NCBI GenBank assembly: GCA_033980235.1 | Contig: CM067077.1 | Span: 8,960,602 to 9,024,601 of the forward strand | Direction of reading: 5' to 3' | Source of the DNA: Diadema setosum | Taxonomy: Eukaryota; Echinodermata; Echinoidea; Diadematoida; Diadematidae | Length of the DNA stretch: 64,000 nucleotides | Shown: in pieces, positions 33,602-44,819 of the stretch | Layout: every line of letters starts with the position of its first letter | Position numbering within the stretch: the first letter of the stretch is position 1 | The notes under the pieces: model-generated | What the model was told of the DNA's origin: nothing | The model's input: the letters and a program-made list of their open reading frames with translations, nothing else | Databases searched by the model: none | Translations under genes and position numbers: made by a program

Positions 33602-35488
33602 TCCTGTGTGGTACTCCTGTGTGGTACTGCTGTGTGATATTCTCCTGATGTGATAGTCCTCTGGTATAAAATGTTAAGAAAAAGAAAGAATATCCTGTAG
33701 CATTTTTCTGTGGTACTTACGAATTTAATTTGCTGTGTGGTACTTCTGTGTGGAATAGCACCATATTATGATTTTCCTGTGGGATTTTGGACAGTTCCTG
33801 TGGTACTCTCCTGTGGTATACATCGAAAATTACCACAGGAATTCCTGTCGTACTGTCCTGTGGTACGTTCCAAAATTCCACAGGACAAGTCGTGTGGTAC
33901 TGTCCTGTGGTACGTCCCAAAATACCACAGGACAAGTCATGTGGTACTGTCCTGTGGTACCATCCTGTGGTACTTTCCTGTGGTATTGTCCTGTGGTACT
34001 GCCCTGTGGTACTGCCCTGTGGTACTGTCCTGTGGTACGTCCCAAAATACCACAGGACAAGTCGTGTGGTACTGTCCTGTGGTACTATCCTGCGGTACTG
34101 TCCTGTGGTACGTCCCAAAATACCACAGGACAAGTCGTGTGGTACTGTTCTGTGGTACTATCCTGTGGTACTGTCCTGTGGTACTGCCCTGTGGTACGTC
34201 CCAAAATACCACAGGACAAGTCGTGTGGTACTGTCCTGTGGTACTATCCTGTGGTACTTTCCTGTGGAACTGCCCTGTGGTATTGTCCTGTGGTACTGCC
34301 CTGTGGTAGTGTCCTGTGGTACGTCCCAAAATACCACAGGACAAGTCGTGAGGTACTGTCCTGTGGTAATATCCTGTGGTACTTTCCTGTGGTACTGTCC
34401 TGTGGTATGTCCCAAAATACCACAGGACAAGTCGTGTGGTACTGTCCTGTGGTACTTTCCTGTGGTACTGCCCTGTGGTACTTTCCTGTGGTACTGCCCT
34501 GTGGTACTGTCCTGTGGTACGTCCCAAAATACCACAGGACGAGTCGTGTGGTACTGTCCTGTAGTACTATCCTGTGGTACTTTGCTGTGCTACTGTCCTG
34601 TGGTACTGCCCTGTGGTACGTCCCAAAATACCACAGGACAAGTCGTGTGGTACTGTCCTGTGGTACTATCCTGTGGTACTATCCTGTGGTACTGTCCTGT
34701 GGTACTGTCATGTGGTACTGCCCTGTGGTACTGTCCTGTGGTACGTCCCAAAATACCACAGGACAAGTCGTGAGGTACTGTCCTGAGGTAATATCCTGTG
34801 GTACTGTCCTGTGGTATGTCCCAAAATACCACAGGACAATTCCTGTGGTACTGTCCTGTGGTACTATCCTGTGGTACTTTCCTGTGGTACTGTCCTGTGG
34901 AACTGCCCTGTGGTACTGTCCTGTGGTACGTCCTAAAATACCACAGAACAAGTCGTGTGGTACTGTCCTGTGGTACTATCCTGTGGTGCTTTCCTGTTGT
35001 ACTCTCCTGTGGTACGTCCCAAAATACCACAGGACAATTCATGTGGTACTGTCCTGTGGTACTGTTGTGTGGTATACGTCCCAAAATGCCACAGGACAAT
35101 TTGTGTGTATACTGTCTTGTGGTACTGTCCTGTGGAACTTTCCTGTGGTAATGTCCTGTGGTACTGCCCTGTGGTACATCCCAGAGTACCACACGAGCCT
35201 GTGACACAGTACCACACAGTTCCTGTGTTAACATATATTTGTGTGGTACATTGTGTGGTACCAACCAGTAGCACAGGGAGTACCACATGAGCCTGTAAAA
35301 CAGTACCACACAGTTCCTGTGGTAACATTTATTTATGTGGTACATTGTGTGGTACTGACAAGTACTACAGGGAGTACCCTACAAGCCTGTGGTACAGTAC
35401 CACACAGTTCCTGTGGTAACATTACAAGTGTGTGGTACATTGTGTGGTACCGACAAGTACCACAGGGAGTACCACAGGACTTTTTTGT
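33602..35488. repeat. Right arm array, CCTGTGGTA repeats (1.9 kb)
   Basis: Over a hundred short CCTGTGGTAC-type units run mainly in one orientation. Every 70-130 bp they are broken by a hairpin GTCCTGTGGTA-CGTCCCAAAA-TACCACAGGAC, then AAGTCGTG. I count about 14 such hairpins. The array is four times longer than the left arm. The 478-codon open frame here is a repeat artefact. Confidence 0.9.
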
Positions 35489-35497
35489 TAGGGGAAT

Positions 35498-35590
35498 CTT
35501 CCTTGCATCTTGAAAGCAGTAGAGAGAACCTTCACCGTCGCTGCCAAGCAAACATGTGCAATTAACCTCATTCCATGCAGCTGAATACTC
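35498..35590 (-). pseudogene. Membrane-glycoprotein paralogue, central piece (broken)
   Basis: On the minus strand it reads EYSAAWNEVNCTCLLGSDGE and on to YCFQDARK, matching residues about 147-177 of the intact protein at 5902-6858 with few changes. It continues into the foldback element at 35497 and resumes at 28246. Upstream (above 35590) similarity ends abruptly after GAATACTC. The signal peptide and first extracellular module of this copy are therefore missing from the window or deleted. Confidence 0.8.
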
Positions 35591-36560
35591 ACAGTCACAG
35601 CGGACGGGTGCAATTAACTCCCCCAAAACGCTCCAAACGTTTTGAATTTCCAACCGTCATCGACGCTGTCCGAATCGGGCGTTCACATTTTCACCAAAAT
35701 TCCACCTTCTCATATCTCCGCTATATTTCGACCAAAACTGCTCAAACTTTCAGTATTGCTCTGAAATGATGATATCTATCCACATATGAAAAATCATGAG
35801 AAACGATCAAGTATTTTTCATGTTATATAGCATTTCATGTTTCACTGTCTCGGAAAACTACCGTCCGATTATTTCCAGACACATCTGGACGCACCAATGA
35901 ATATTCACGAAACTGGCTATACATATTCACAAGACATGTGCGGACCATGTGACTAAGTTTTCGCTTAAAAAAAAAAAAAAAAAAAAAAAAAAGAATAGGG
36001 TATTTTCAGAAATCTCAGATTTTGAAGAAGCAGCGAACGACAGAGAAGTGACGTCATGTTCTAAAAACTGCAGATTCGCGCTTGCGCAATGAGTGGACTA
36101 CAGTCCACCAGCTGATCGACTACTCGGAACAACACGAATGACTGACCTGGGTAGCTGGGCACGACAAGCGATCCTGGCCTAGAAAAACCAAACTAAGATA
36201 CAACGACTTGAAGGCAGAAGGTAAGGGTGTATTTACAAGTTCGATCTGTCATTCAAAGTCATAAAATTGATGAATGATGATTAGAATGGCGGTAAAGCTG
36301 ATAAAGGATATGATTTAACGCCACTGATTATTGTGCCTCCGCGGAAGCTGCTTCGCTCCGTTTGTTTACAACACATTGTTATTGTGTATATGGTGGCCAG
36401 GTAGGCAGTAATTACCTACACGTGTATGCATTGTAGTTGGAAGGTCAAGTGCGCACGTTTCATCATAAGGCTGCTTTCACATAGAAGTATACTATTCGGG
36501 TATTCGGGCTCGTTTTTCGAGGGCACGCGAATAGCTTGAATCGAACGATAGGATTTCCTC
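35591..36560. other. Unassigned segment with poly(A) and a promoter-like patch
   Basis: Contains a poly(A) run (35970-35996). It is followed by a less AT-rich stretch with TGACGTCA (about 36050) and CGCGCTTGCGCAATG (about 36076), the latter like an NRF-1 site. A possible splice donor, GAAGGCAGAAG-GTAAGGG, lies near 36220. This could be a 5' non-coding exon on the plus strand, but no downstream coding exon was found. The last 90 bases (TGCTTTCACATAGAAGTATA onwards) look like a MITE end. Confidence 0.3.
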
Positions 36561-36567
36561 GGGTCTA

Positions 36568-36850
36568 GGACTTGTCCCCCGGAGGACAACTCCCCCGGGG
36601 ACTACTCCCACCTGACAACTCCCCCGGAGGACGTCTCCCCCGGAGGACTACTCCCCCGGAGGATGTCTCCCCCGGAGGACGACTCCCCCGGAGGACGACT
36701 CCCCCGGGGGACAACTGCCCCGGGGGACAACTCCCCCGGAGGACAACTCCCCCGGGGGACAACTCCCCCGGGGGACCCCGGGGGACAACTCCCCCGGGGG
36801 ACCACTCCCCCGGAGGACCACTCCCCCGGGGGACCACTCCCCCGGGGGCA
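36568..36850. repeat. Element B left outer array, 16-bp units
   Basis: Same CCCCCGGAGGACAACT family. It opens with GTCTAGGACTTGTCCCCC, the inverse of element A's right end. Confidence 0.9.
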
Positions 36851-37929
36851 CCATATTTAGCCTGTTATTTAGAGAGTTCCTTAATTGTTTCTTTAATCAG
36901 TCAGAATAAGCACACGATCTTGGCAGTAATTTGTTGTATTGCAATCATGACGAGTTTGAACAATGCAAATGCTTTGGCGATATCGATTGCATCGGATGCC
37001 CAAGGGAAGAAACGGACACTGGTCAAAAAGTATATGTGCACATTTTGTTAACACGCAGGTGATAGGTTGATATGTTTTTATTCTTCTAGGTCTTGGGTGC
37101 AAGTAAGGACGTTTGCTGAGGTAGTACATCTACCTCCGGGGTTTCTCGAGAGGGGTAACAATAGAGCATAGCAACAGCATCATCTCTGTGGGGATTGGTT
37201 GGTGCTGCATAGCTAGGCACTAGTCTCTGCGTTCAAACTGTACTAATTTCAAACATTTGGCATCTCCCTTTTTTTTTTTTTAGAAAAGTGAAGTTTCTCT
37301 TTTTCACACAGATTTTTTTCATTTATCAACTATACCACTGAAACTTAATTAATAAGCCATTGTCTTTTTAGGATTATCATGGCAATTATTTGATACGTTG
37401 TTCACACAATATACTTGTCCTATTTGAGTAATAATGGAAATACGTCTTGTATGGGCGTGTTTGACTTGCCATATCTTATATCTTACATTCAACTTTACTA
37501 CTTGTGTAATCATAGCAACAAATCTTATAAACACAAACATTACTGATACTTGTAAAGTGAGTAACACTTCACTTCAATATTGAGATATCACGGCTTTGTA
37601 TGACACATTACAACGCACTCTTATAACGACGTAAGTTCAATCTCGCTCTTCACACTTGGAGGAATACTTGTGATTGTTTTGTAAACTGTACTTTTGTTCA
37701 CTTTTAGAAATGTGCTATTTTTGTCTTTGAAGAAACGTTAATCATTGTTTCTCTTATAATAATCGACAAAGCTGTTACTTTTGATAAGTTAGATGAAACA
37801 CTTTTATTGCACTCAAAATGTAACCAACTCTACTCTCCAGATGAATAGTTCAACATCTAAACATTATCACAATCCCGTGATCATTGTCATTTCATTTCCC
37901 GTCAAATTCCGGTATCTATAATCCTATAA

Positions 37930-38570
37930 AATAGATAAGTTTTTACACTGGTCCATATTTTTGACCTGATCTTGTGATACGATATTATGTTGAGTCATCT
38001 AGCTTTGCTGCATTAAGGATTGTTTTCCGCTGTACCTCTTCTGATGTCAATTCTGTTTTGACAGGAGCATTTTTCCTTCACATTCCACTATGCAACTTCT
38101 TGGAAACTTTGTCTTTGAAACAACAACGCTTTTCGCTTCGATCAAAATAATTTTACTGCACTTTTGTTTCTTGGTCAGCTTTGTTTGCACATTCTTTATT
38201 ACTTTTGGCTTCAGCAGCTGCCTAGCTGTTGGTAGGGTGGTCCTTGTCCTCCTCTGCATCAACAATATTGTAAAGGACTAGCATCTAGCCCATCGATCGG
38301 TGTGTTCCGATAGTCAAGAAATGCCAAACCTGGATCTGTTATATCTCTCATTGCCTTTTTCATTAGACATTGCGATTTGTACTGTCTTTTCAACTTTCCC
38401 ATTGCTATGTAGAAAGTGATGAAGACGTGACATGCTTGAATTGGTACTGACAAGCAAACTCTTTGAACTGGTCACTTGTAAACTGTGTACCATTATCTGA
38501 TACCACAATCTCCGGTATACCATTACGTGCAAAAGTGTTGTTTGCATACTAACTTCAATTACTCTTACGC
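37930..38570 (-). pseudogene. Integrase fragment in element B (copy of that in A)
   Basis: It is the inverted equivalent of 30140-30786 with very few base differences. The same frame breaks are shared, which shows that the decay happened before A and B separated. No separate function is implied. Confidence 0.7.
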
Positions 38571-39416
38571 TAGACATTTTTTTTTTCCATGTTCAAACGT
38601 TTTCAAATAAAACTGTGTGAGACAAAACTCAATTTTCAATTAATTGAAACTCGAATCATCCCATCTTTTGGTTGAGAGATTTGTGTTGGTCGTGCGGGTG
38701 TGCTTTCCCACGGCTGTTGGAAGATATTTTCAGGCACAGAATATTCACATTTTTTTCTGTCAATTATTTCTCCGACATTAAGAATTGTAATGATGTTCAG
38801 ATAAATTCACAGTCAACATAACAAACGAAAATTGCACAATAAAGTATTACTGACAGTGACATATAGGATAGTAACTATCATAAGAATCTAAGATGAAAAT
38901 CATAACCCCATTAAAAGATAATTTCTAACAACATATTCCTTTGTAGAGGGAGACAAACTGAAGAAACTCAAAAATTTGAGCCTTCACCCCTCTGAATGAT
39001 ATCTTTCTTTCATTTAACATATTCCTTATCATAATCATGAATTGCAAAAAGAAAAGGAAAATCATCAAAGAATGGACTTCTTAAAATATTATACAATAAT
39101 GAAGAATAACAGGTACATGCTAAGGAATGAACTCTCCCCTCAAAAGCGTGTTTCCGTCAATGTGTTTATCTCTTGACCAACTTTCAGTGATAAAATGGAC
39201 CTGCGTTTCTACTTTTTTCGACATTACATGTAGCGTGTACAAAAGTAAAAACTTTGTGCTGAGATTTCAAAAACTTTGTTATAAAGATGGACATGTCTTA
39301 GGTAACGTTAACTTTAATTTAAATTCTGTAAAAAAAGAATACTGTTTTTACACAGATGAATTCAATTTTAATTTCTAGGACACGAATAAGAAACATCGCT
39401 GTTCAGTTATGGGATT

Positions 39417-39846
39417 GTCCCCCAGGAGACGTCCCCGGGGCAGTTGTCAGGTGGGAGTTGTCCTCCGCGGGAGTTGTCCTCCGGGGGAGTTGTCCTCCGG
39501 GGGAGTTGTCCTCCGGGGGAGTTTCCTCCGGGGGAGTTGTCCTCCGGGGGAGGTGTCCTCCGGGGGAGTTGTCCCCCGGGGGAGTTGTCCCCCGGGGGAG
39601 TTGCCCCCCGGGGGAGTGGTCCTCCGGGGGAGTGGTCCTCCGGGGGAGTGGTCCCTCGGGGGAGTTGTCCCCCGGGGGAGTGGTCCCCCGGGGGAGTAGT
39701 CCCCCGGGGGAGTTGTCCCACGGGGGAGACGTCCTCCGGGGGAGTAGTCCTCCGGGGGAGACGTCCTCCGGGGGAGTGGTCCTCCGGGGGAGCTGTCAGG
39801 TGGGAGTAGTCCCCGGGGGACTAGTCCTCCGGGGGAGTTGTCCTGA
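39417..39846. repeat. Element B right outer array, 16-bp units
   Basis: About 26 units of GTCCTCCGGGGGAGTT. It is the inverse of 28889-29315 and close to identical in unit order, with scattered substitutions. Confidence 0.9.
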
Positions 39847-39958
39847 TACGGCCAGAAGTACATGTAATGCTATCTCAGAGCATACCCTATCATGGTTGCT
39901 ATGTGAAGTTTTATATTCGACCACTGATTATAAAAAAATATATTGGGCTTTTGCAGTA

Positions 39959-40700
39959 TAGTAGAGCAGATAAGCCCTCAAAATCACGTGAATTGTGCAA
40001 AATTTGACTAAAGCATGAAACTTTCACCAGTGTTAGTACATACCATAAGATTTATTTTAAGATCGGGAGGTAAGTCTGATTTGACCTCTGATGACCTCCA
40101 GAGGTCAATGTACTTTGGATATCAGAAAATCAATTTTTTTAGACATTTGCGAATGATATATGTGGTTATGTTGCACTAAACATGCATTTATACCACTGAG
40201 AAATCATTTCCAGATTCAACAGAGCACTGACAGGTTTTTACCTTTGACCTCTGATGACCTCCAGAGGTCAATGAACTTTAAATATCAAAATATCGATGTT
40301 TTTAGACATTTGTGAATGATATATGTGGTTATGATTCACTAAACATGCATCTGTACTTCAGGGAAACCATTTTCTGATTCCACAGAGCATTGACAGGTTT
40401 CTACCTTTGACCTCTGATGACCTTGAAAGGTCAATGACCTCAGAATATCAGAATATTGAAGTATGACATCATTGGTGAAAGGTCAAACATGGTAAAGATG
40501 TACAAAACAAGCATATCTGTGTACAATGACGTCGTCTTTATATTCCAAGGCACACAGACGAGTTTCTGCCTTTGACCTCTGATGATCTCGAGAGGTCAAT
40601 GACCTCAAAATATGAGAATAGTTTGGCATCATCAATGGTAAACATGATGATGTTCTAGAGAGCACTCGTAGGCCCTGCTTATTAACGAGCCATTACCGTT
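39959..40700. repeat. Left arm of the AGGTCA foldback element
   Basis: Unique terminal part, then four tandem units at about 40078, 40244, 40405 and 40569. Each is marked by TTTGACCTCTGATGACCT and followed by GAGGTCAATG. Confidence 0.75.
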
Positions 40701-40889
40701 CACCTATGAAAATCACACAAGGTCAAATACATCGAATGAAATGTGAGGATGTTAATATTGATATTGCGATAGTTAATAGTTAATAATTGTTTATAATGTA
40801 GGGCTTTACAAACCATGCATTTCTGTTACCAAAAAAGTGGCTACTCATTCCGCAGAACTTTTCAGGTAATTAACTAAGTCGGGTATGTG

Positions 40890-41138
40890 CACAGAGCAAG
40901 GGGTGTCGATCTGTTTTCACGTGGGGGGGGGACTTGGAAATATGTAAAAGCATAAGTTCATGGTGCAAAGGAATGAAGCGGAGGGGGAGGGGGAGGATGT
41001 GGGTGGGGGATTGGATTTTTGCAAGTTTAGACCTGAAATCAGTGATTCAGTGTAGCTCTTGTTTAATGTGTGCGTCATCACTTATACGGAAGTTGATGGG
41101 GTGTGGGCGCATCTCACCCACCCTCCTCCCAAAGACGA

Positions 41139-41174
<36 letters not shown>

Positions 41175-42500
41175 ATCTGATGCATACGTTTTGGGGAATA
41201 TTTAGAAAATTATGGATCACCAAGGTGTACCAAGTCTATATATAGATGGGAACCCAGCAAGCGCAGCGTTGGCGAGGGTAGGGTATTCCACTCCCATTCG
41301 AGAGAGCTCTTGTATTTTGAGAAATGAGATTCAACGACCTGGCACACAGGCACTTTTGAAGGAATACCTCGAAATTTGTATCAAAAAGGTATAGTAAGTC
41401 AGCCATCTATGGAGGGAGACCAATCGACAGAAGGATGTGGGTGGAGGTATCCCCCTCCCACATTATGGAGCTTTTGCATTCTTTTGTTTGCAATTCAATG
41501 ATCTCGTGCCACTCTTGGTTGAACTATACCATTTTGAAAAAAAAAAAGTCCATACCCAAATGTGTAGCTATAATCAATGCATGGAGGAGAGGTTGATACA
41601 GCGAGAGGAGGGTATGAAAGGGGCTGTCCCCCAATCCTTCCCATGCGAGGGAGCCTTTGCAGTAAGAATAGAAATGTAAAAAAAAAAACTAGTATACACA
41701 TTTATGATGGAATATTTGGGAAATTATCAGTAAAAGGAGTGTACCAAATCTAAGGGTAGAAACCGAGGAGGAATTGTTAATTGAAAGATACACTACCCCC
41801 TCCAACAAGAGGGATTTTCCTTAATATGTCGGAACTGAAATTAAAGTTCTAGTACATACTTTGTGATGATATAGAACAAAAATGGGACAAAAGCACTCAG
41901 CGTATATGGAAGGGGACATAACGAAAGATAGTGTGGGGGAGGGGGTATGCAAAGGAGATTCTGCCTTTTAATCTGGTGCATACTATAGCTGTATTCATTT
42001 TCTGTCAAAAAAAGTGAAGAAAAGAAATCTCCATCTCAGGAAATACTTGGAGGCAAAGTTTTATGTCCCCACCATTCCCCCTCCCATATTTTCTCGGGAG
42101 GCGGGGCAAATGCCTCTTGCCCTCCAAAATGAACAATCGTGCATATATAGGAAAGCCTTTTCATCTTTGGAATTCAAATAAAAATATCTCTTAAAAACAT
42201 TTTTCATAGAATAAGGGAAATTATCATTCCCCAAAGTATGTTATATCTGTGGAAGGAACCAAGCAGGGGGAAGGAGTCTATCGAAAGGAGATAATTATCC
42301 CCTCTCACAGAAGGGAGATTTTGCATTTCAGAATTAAATTTTAACAATCCGATGCACACTTAAAGTGAAAAACTTGGGCAGTTTTCTGTCTAAAAAGCAA
42401 AAAGCAAAAAACAACAACAAAAACTAACAACAACAAAACATGGTCCACATCTCAGAATTTAATGGGGTGGGGGTCAACTATCCGTGCCACCACCCCACCC
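40890..42500. repeat. Three decayed tandem units of about 500 bp
   Basis: Recurring marker segments are AATTATGGATCACCAAGGTG at about 41210, AAATTATCAGTAAAAGGAGTG at about 41721 and AAATTATCATTCCCCAAAG at about 42220. Each is followed by GGAACC(C/A)AG(C/G)A-like and CCCCCTC-rich text. A poly(T) run lies at about 41140-41171. Divergence is high. Confidence 0.5.
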
Positions 42501-43033
42501 CTCCTCCAAACTGATGCCCCGGTATGTGCATGTGTTTTATTCCACTTGTTGAAAAGAAGACAGAGTTTTAAGAAACAATATTGTTCAGTGGTCGCTATCC
42601 CAGTCAAGTAAATTGTTTATCAATAAGGTGATTTCCTTCACCTCTATACCTTAAGATGATGTAGGCCTGGTATTTGCCTTGCACGTTATTACATCTATTT
42701 CTTTTTTAGTATTCTCGTTTATATTTTGATGTGAAAGTTGTTTACTTTGCCAAGATTTTATTTGTACATAGAAAAAATAATCCAAGACTGAAAATGAAAC
42801 TGATACAATATCTAATGATTGACATGATGCACATAATTATTGTGTATTTCTATAGCAATAAAAGTGAGCAATTCAAAAGGCGTGTACTCATTTCACATGA
42901 ACATTAGCGATGATCCTCTGACCTCAGGAGGATATTGAAAGATATGCATCAAAATGTAAGAATATTGATGTCTGGTCTCATTGGTTTGTAATGGCCAGCT
43001 GCTTATGAAATAATAATTATATCTAAAAAAATG

Positions 43034-43082
<49 letters not shown>

Positions 43083-43979
43083 TGTGTGTGTATGTGTGTG
43101 TCCAAAATTGTATGCAGAGTATTCCACACACAGTTCAATTTTGACTTCCATCTAGGACAATGAGCGGTTACTTTTTTCTCAACTACACTGTAATATCAAA
43201 ATCTATTGAACAAACACGGTGGCGGCTGGGTCTAACACATTATCATTCCTTTTCGTTGGAGATCCATGCGGGATGGTCAAAACAAACATAAAAAAACAGA
43301 TATCTCAGACCTAATTGTTATAACAAAGCATCATATCCTCATATACCCAACCCAACCCTCTATGCCCAGACAATGTAAACCACCCCATGGACTTACTTCT
43401 GGAGCTTTAGAATATCCTTTGTCAACAGAGAGAGACATCCAAACCTTTGCAGTGCCGACTAAGATCTGCCATGGAACTGATTGGTATTGGCTCTGCATCA
43501 TTGACAGCAGATCTCGTTTCCTATTCTCCTTCTTCTTCTTCTTCTTCTTCTTCTTCTTCTTCTTCTTCTTCTTCTTCTTCTTCATTATACTGTGTAATCT
43601 TGTGATATTCTGCCATGCAGCCTTTTCTTAATTGGTTAAAGAAGGTATCCAAAGAGCTATATGAAGCAAAAGACAACAAACAAATGCAAAAACAAAAAGA
43701 GAGACATATGTATCTTTAATAACAGAGCTGAATATTGAGTATCTATCTCCTGAAGTGTTTCAAAGAGATACAAGAGACAGTGGCCGAGAGTAGCCGCCAC
43801 CTTTTTTCGGAGTAGGCCTACTTTGTGTTCTTGCAAATGATGCCTGACATTTTTGGTCATTTGCCCTTTTTGAAGAATGCAGCAATAGAGCCACAACTTC
43901 CTGCGGAGTGGATATTGTGGGGTTCTTGATGCAGAACATCATCGCTGAATTTGCCTGTGCTGTACGTTCTTACAGGGAT
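42501..43979. other. Foldback interior: microsatellites, no gene
   Basis: Contains a (GT)n tract (about 43039-43100) and a (TTC)n tract (about 43528-43583). The remaining sequence shows no supported coding region. Short ORFs over the tracts (poly-Phe or poly-Lys) are artefacts. Confidence 0.6.
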
Positions 43980-44540
43980 TGCCATTGTAGTTTTGTTTTG
44001 TTTTGCTTTGTTTTGTTTTTCAAGTGTGGCTGTAACACTGCTTGTTTTGCATAATTTGATGGTCATTGCAGCTAAAGAGTGCGTATCTTCTCTGGATCAT
44101 TCCAAACTTCATGATGTTTCACCTGGGTGAATGGATCCCAGATGATGCATGCATATTCCAGGACAGTCCTGAACGGCATGGAGTAGCAAAACACCTGAAC
44201 TTTATGATACTTGTATCTTCGTCTGGAGAGAGTCTTTGGTTGAAGTATAACCTTTTTAAGCTGCTGTGGCGATTTGATTCCAGCTGAGCCTCCTATTGGA
44301 ACTCCAAAATATTTTGCACAATCCGCTTTCTCCATGGTTTGCCATGAAGGCTTATCTATTCCCTGGGTAGGTCTCGGATGGCAATAGCTAGTTGCAATAC
44401 ACAGGATTGCTTCATGTGGAATGCATGTTGGGCCTCACAGTATGTCGAAGTTTTCAAGATGGTCCATGATGTCGCAGCTGTGGACTGTATACTCCAGGAA
44501 CATGAGTCATTCATGGCAGTCATACTGTAACAACCCACCA
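43980..44540 (-). pseudogene. Fossil CR1-like LINE reverse transcriptase C-terminus
   Basis: The minus strand has DCAKYFGVPIGG (compare AKYLGVTI of CR1 polymerases), TVLEYACIIWDPFTQ (typical LEYA..VWDP motif) and, in a shifted frame, KTSSVTATLE (typical RTSSVTAML motif). Several stops and shifts separate the parts. It is old and non-functional. Recognition rests on motif order only. Confidence 0.55.
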
Positions 44541-44819
44541 GCTTTACACTGGCCAATACAAGCCCACCAGCTGGAAACTATGCAAATATTGCCCATGAGC
44601 TTGACACTTAGGCAAACCAGTCCCATAATGAGTCCGACAAATGGGGGGAAAAATCTATGAGACTTACACTGAATAGATTAAACACTCTGTATATCAGTCT
44701 CGTGGGCCTTGTTTTCCTCGAGTGTCGAGATAATGGCCATATTTGCCTATATTTGCTAGTCTTCATAACTAACCCGAACATAACAGTTATATTTGAGGTC
44801 ACTGCCATCACTCAAGAAA

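Larger units (their letters stand above)
28247..35497. mobile_element. 7.25-kb foldback element with 13-bp repeat arms, nested insert inside
   Basis: The inserted segment lies between two CTT trinucleotides (28244-28246 and 35498-35500) inside the broken membrane-protein gene. The ends read inward as ACGAAAAAGTCCTGTGGTAC (left) and AACAAAAAAGTCCTGTGGTA (right, inverted). The right side has about 8 extra outer bases (AGGGGAAT). The arms are arrays of about 13-bp CCTGTGGTACTGT units: 28255-28722 and 33602-35488. Removing the segment restores an in-frame codon series of the same length as the intact paralogue (Q-D-x-x-K-x-P-Y-K). No transposase is present. A second foldback element occupies 28880-33479. 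Confidence 0.8.
36561..39851. mobile_element. TU-like foldback element B, inverted and internally deleted
   Basis: It is in the opposite orientation to element A. Outer arrays lie at 36568-36850 (matching A's right array) and 39417-39846 (matching A's left array). The unique part 36858-39410 is the near-identical inverse of 29320-31872, including the integrase fragment. The segment equal to A's 31873-33222 is missing, so only one inner arm remains. The right end CCTGATACGG matches A's left end CCGTATCAGG. I could not find a target duplication. Confidence 0.85.

Noticed and set aside
33768..35204. 478-codon open frame and many overlapping ORFs on both strands
   Set aside because: They arise from a 13-bp repeat read in all frames without stops (VVLSCGTVLWYCP-type periods). 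The same occurs on the opposite strand, and there is no non-repeat protein content.
43266..43631. 121-codon ORF with a poly-Phe run
   Set aside because: Created by the (TTC)n microsatellite.
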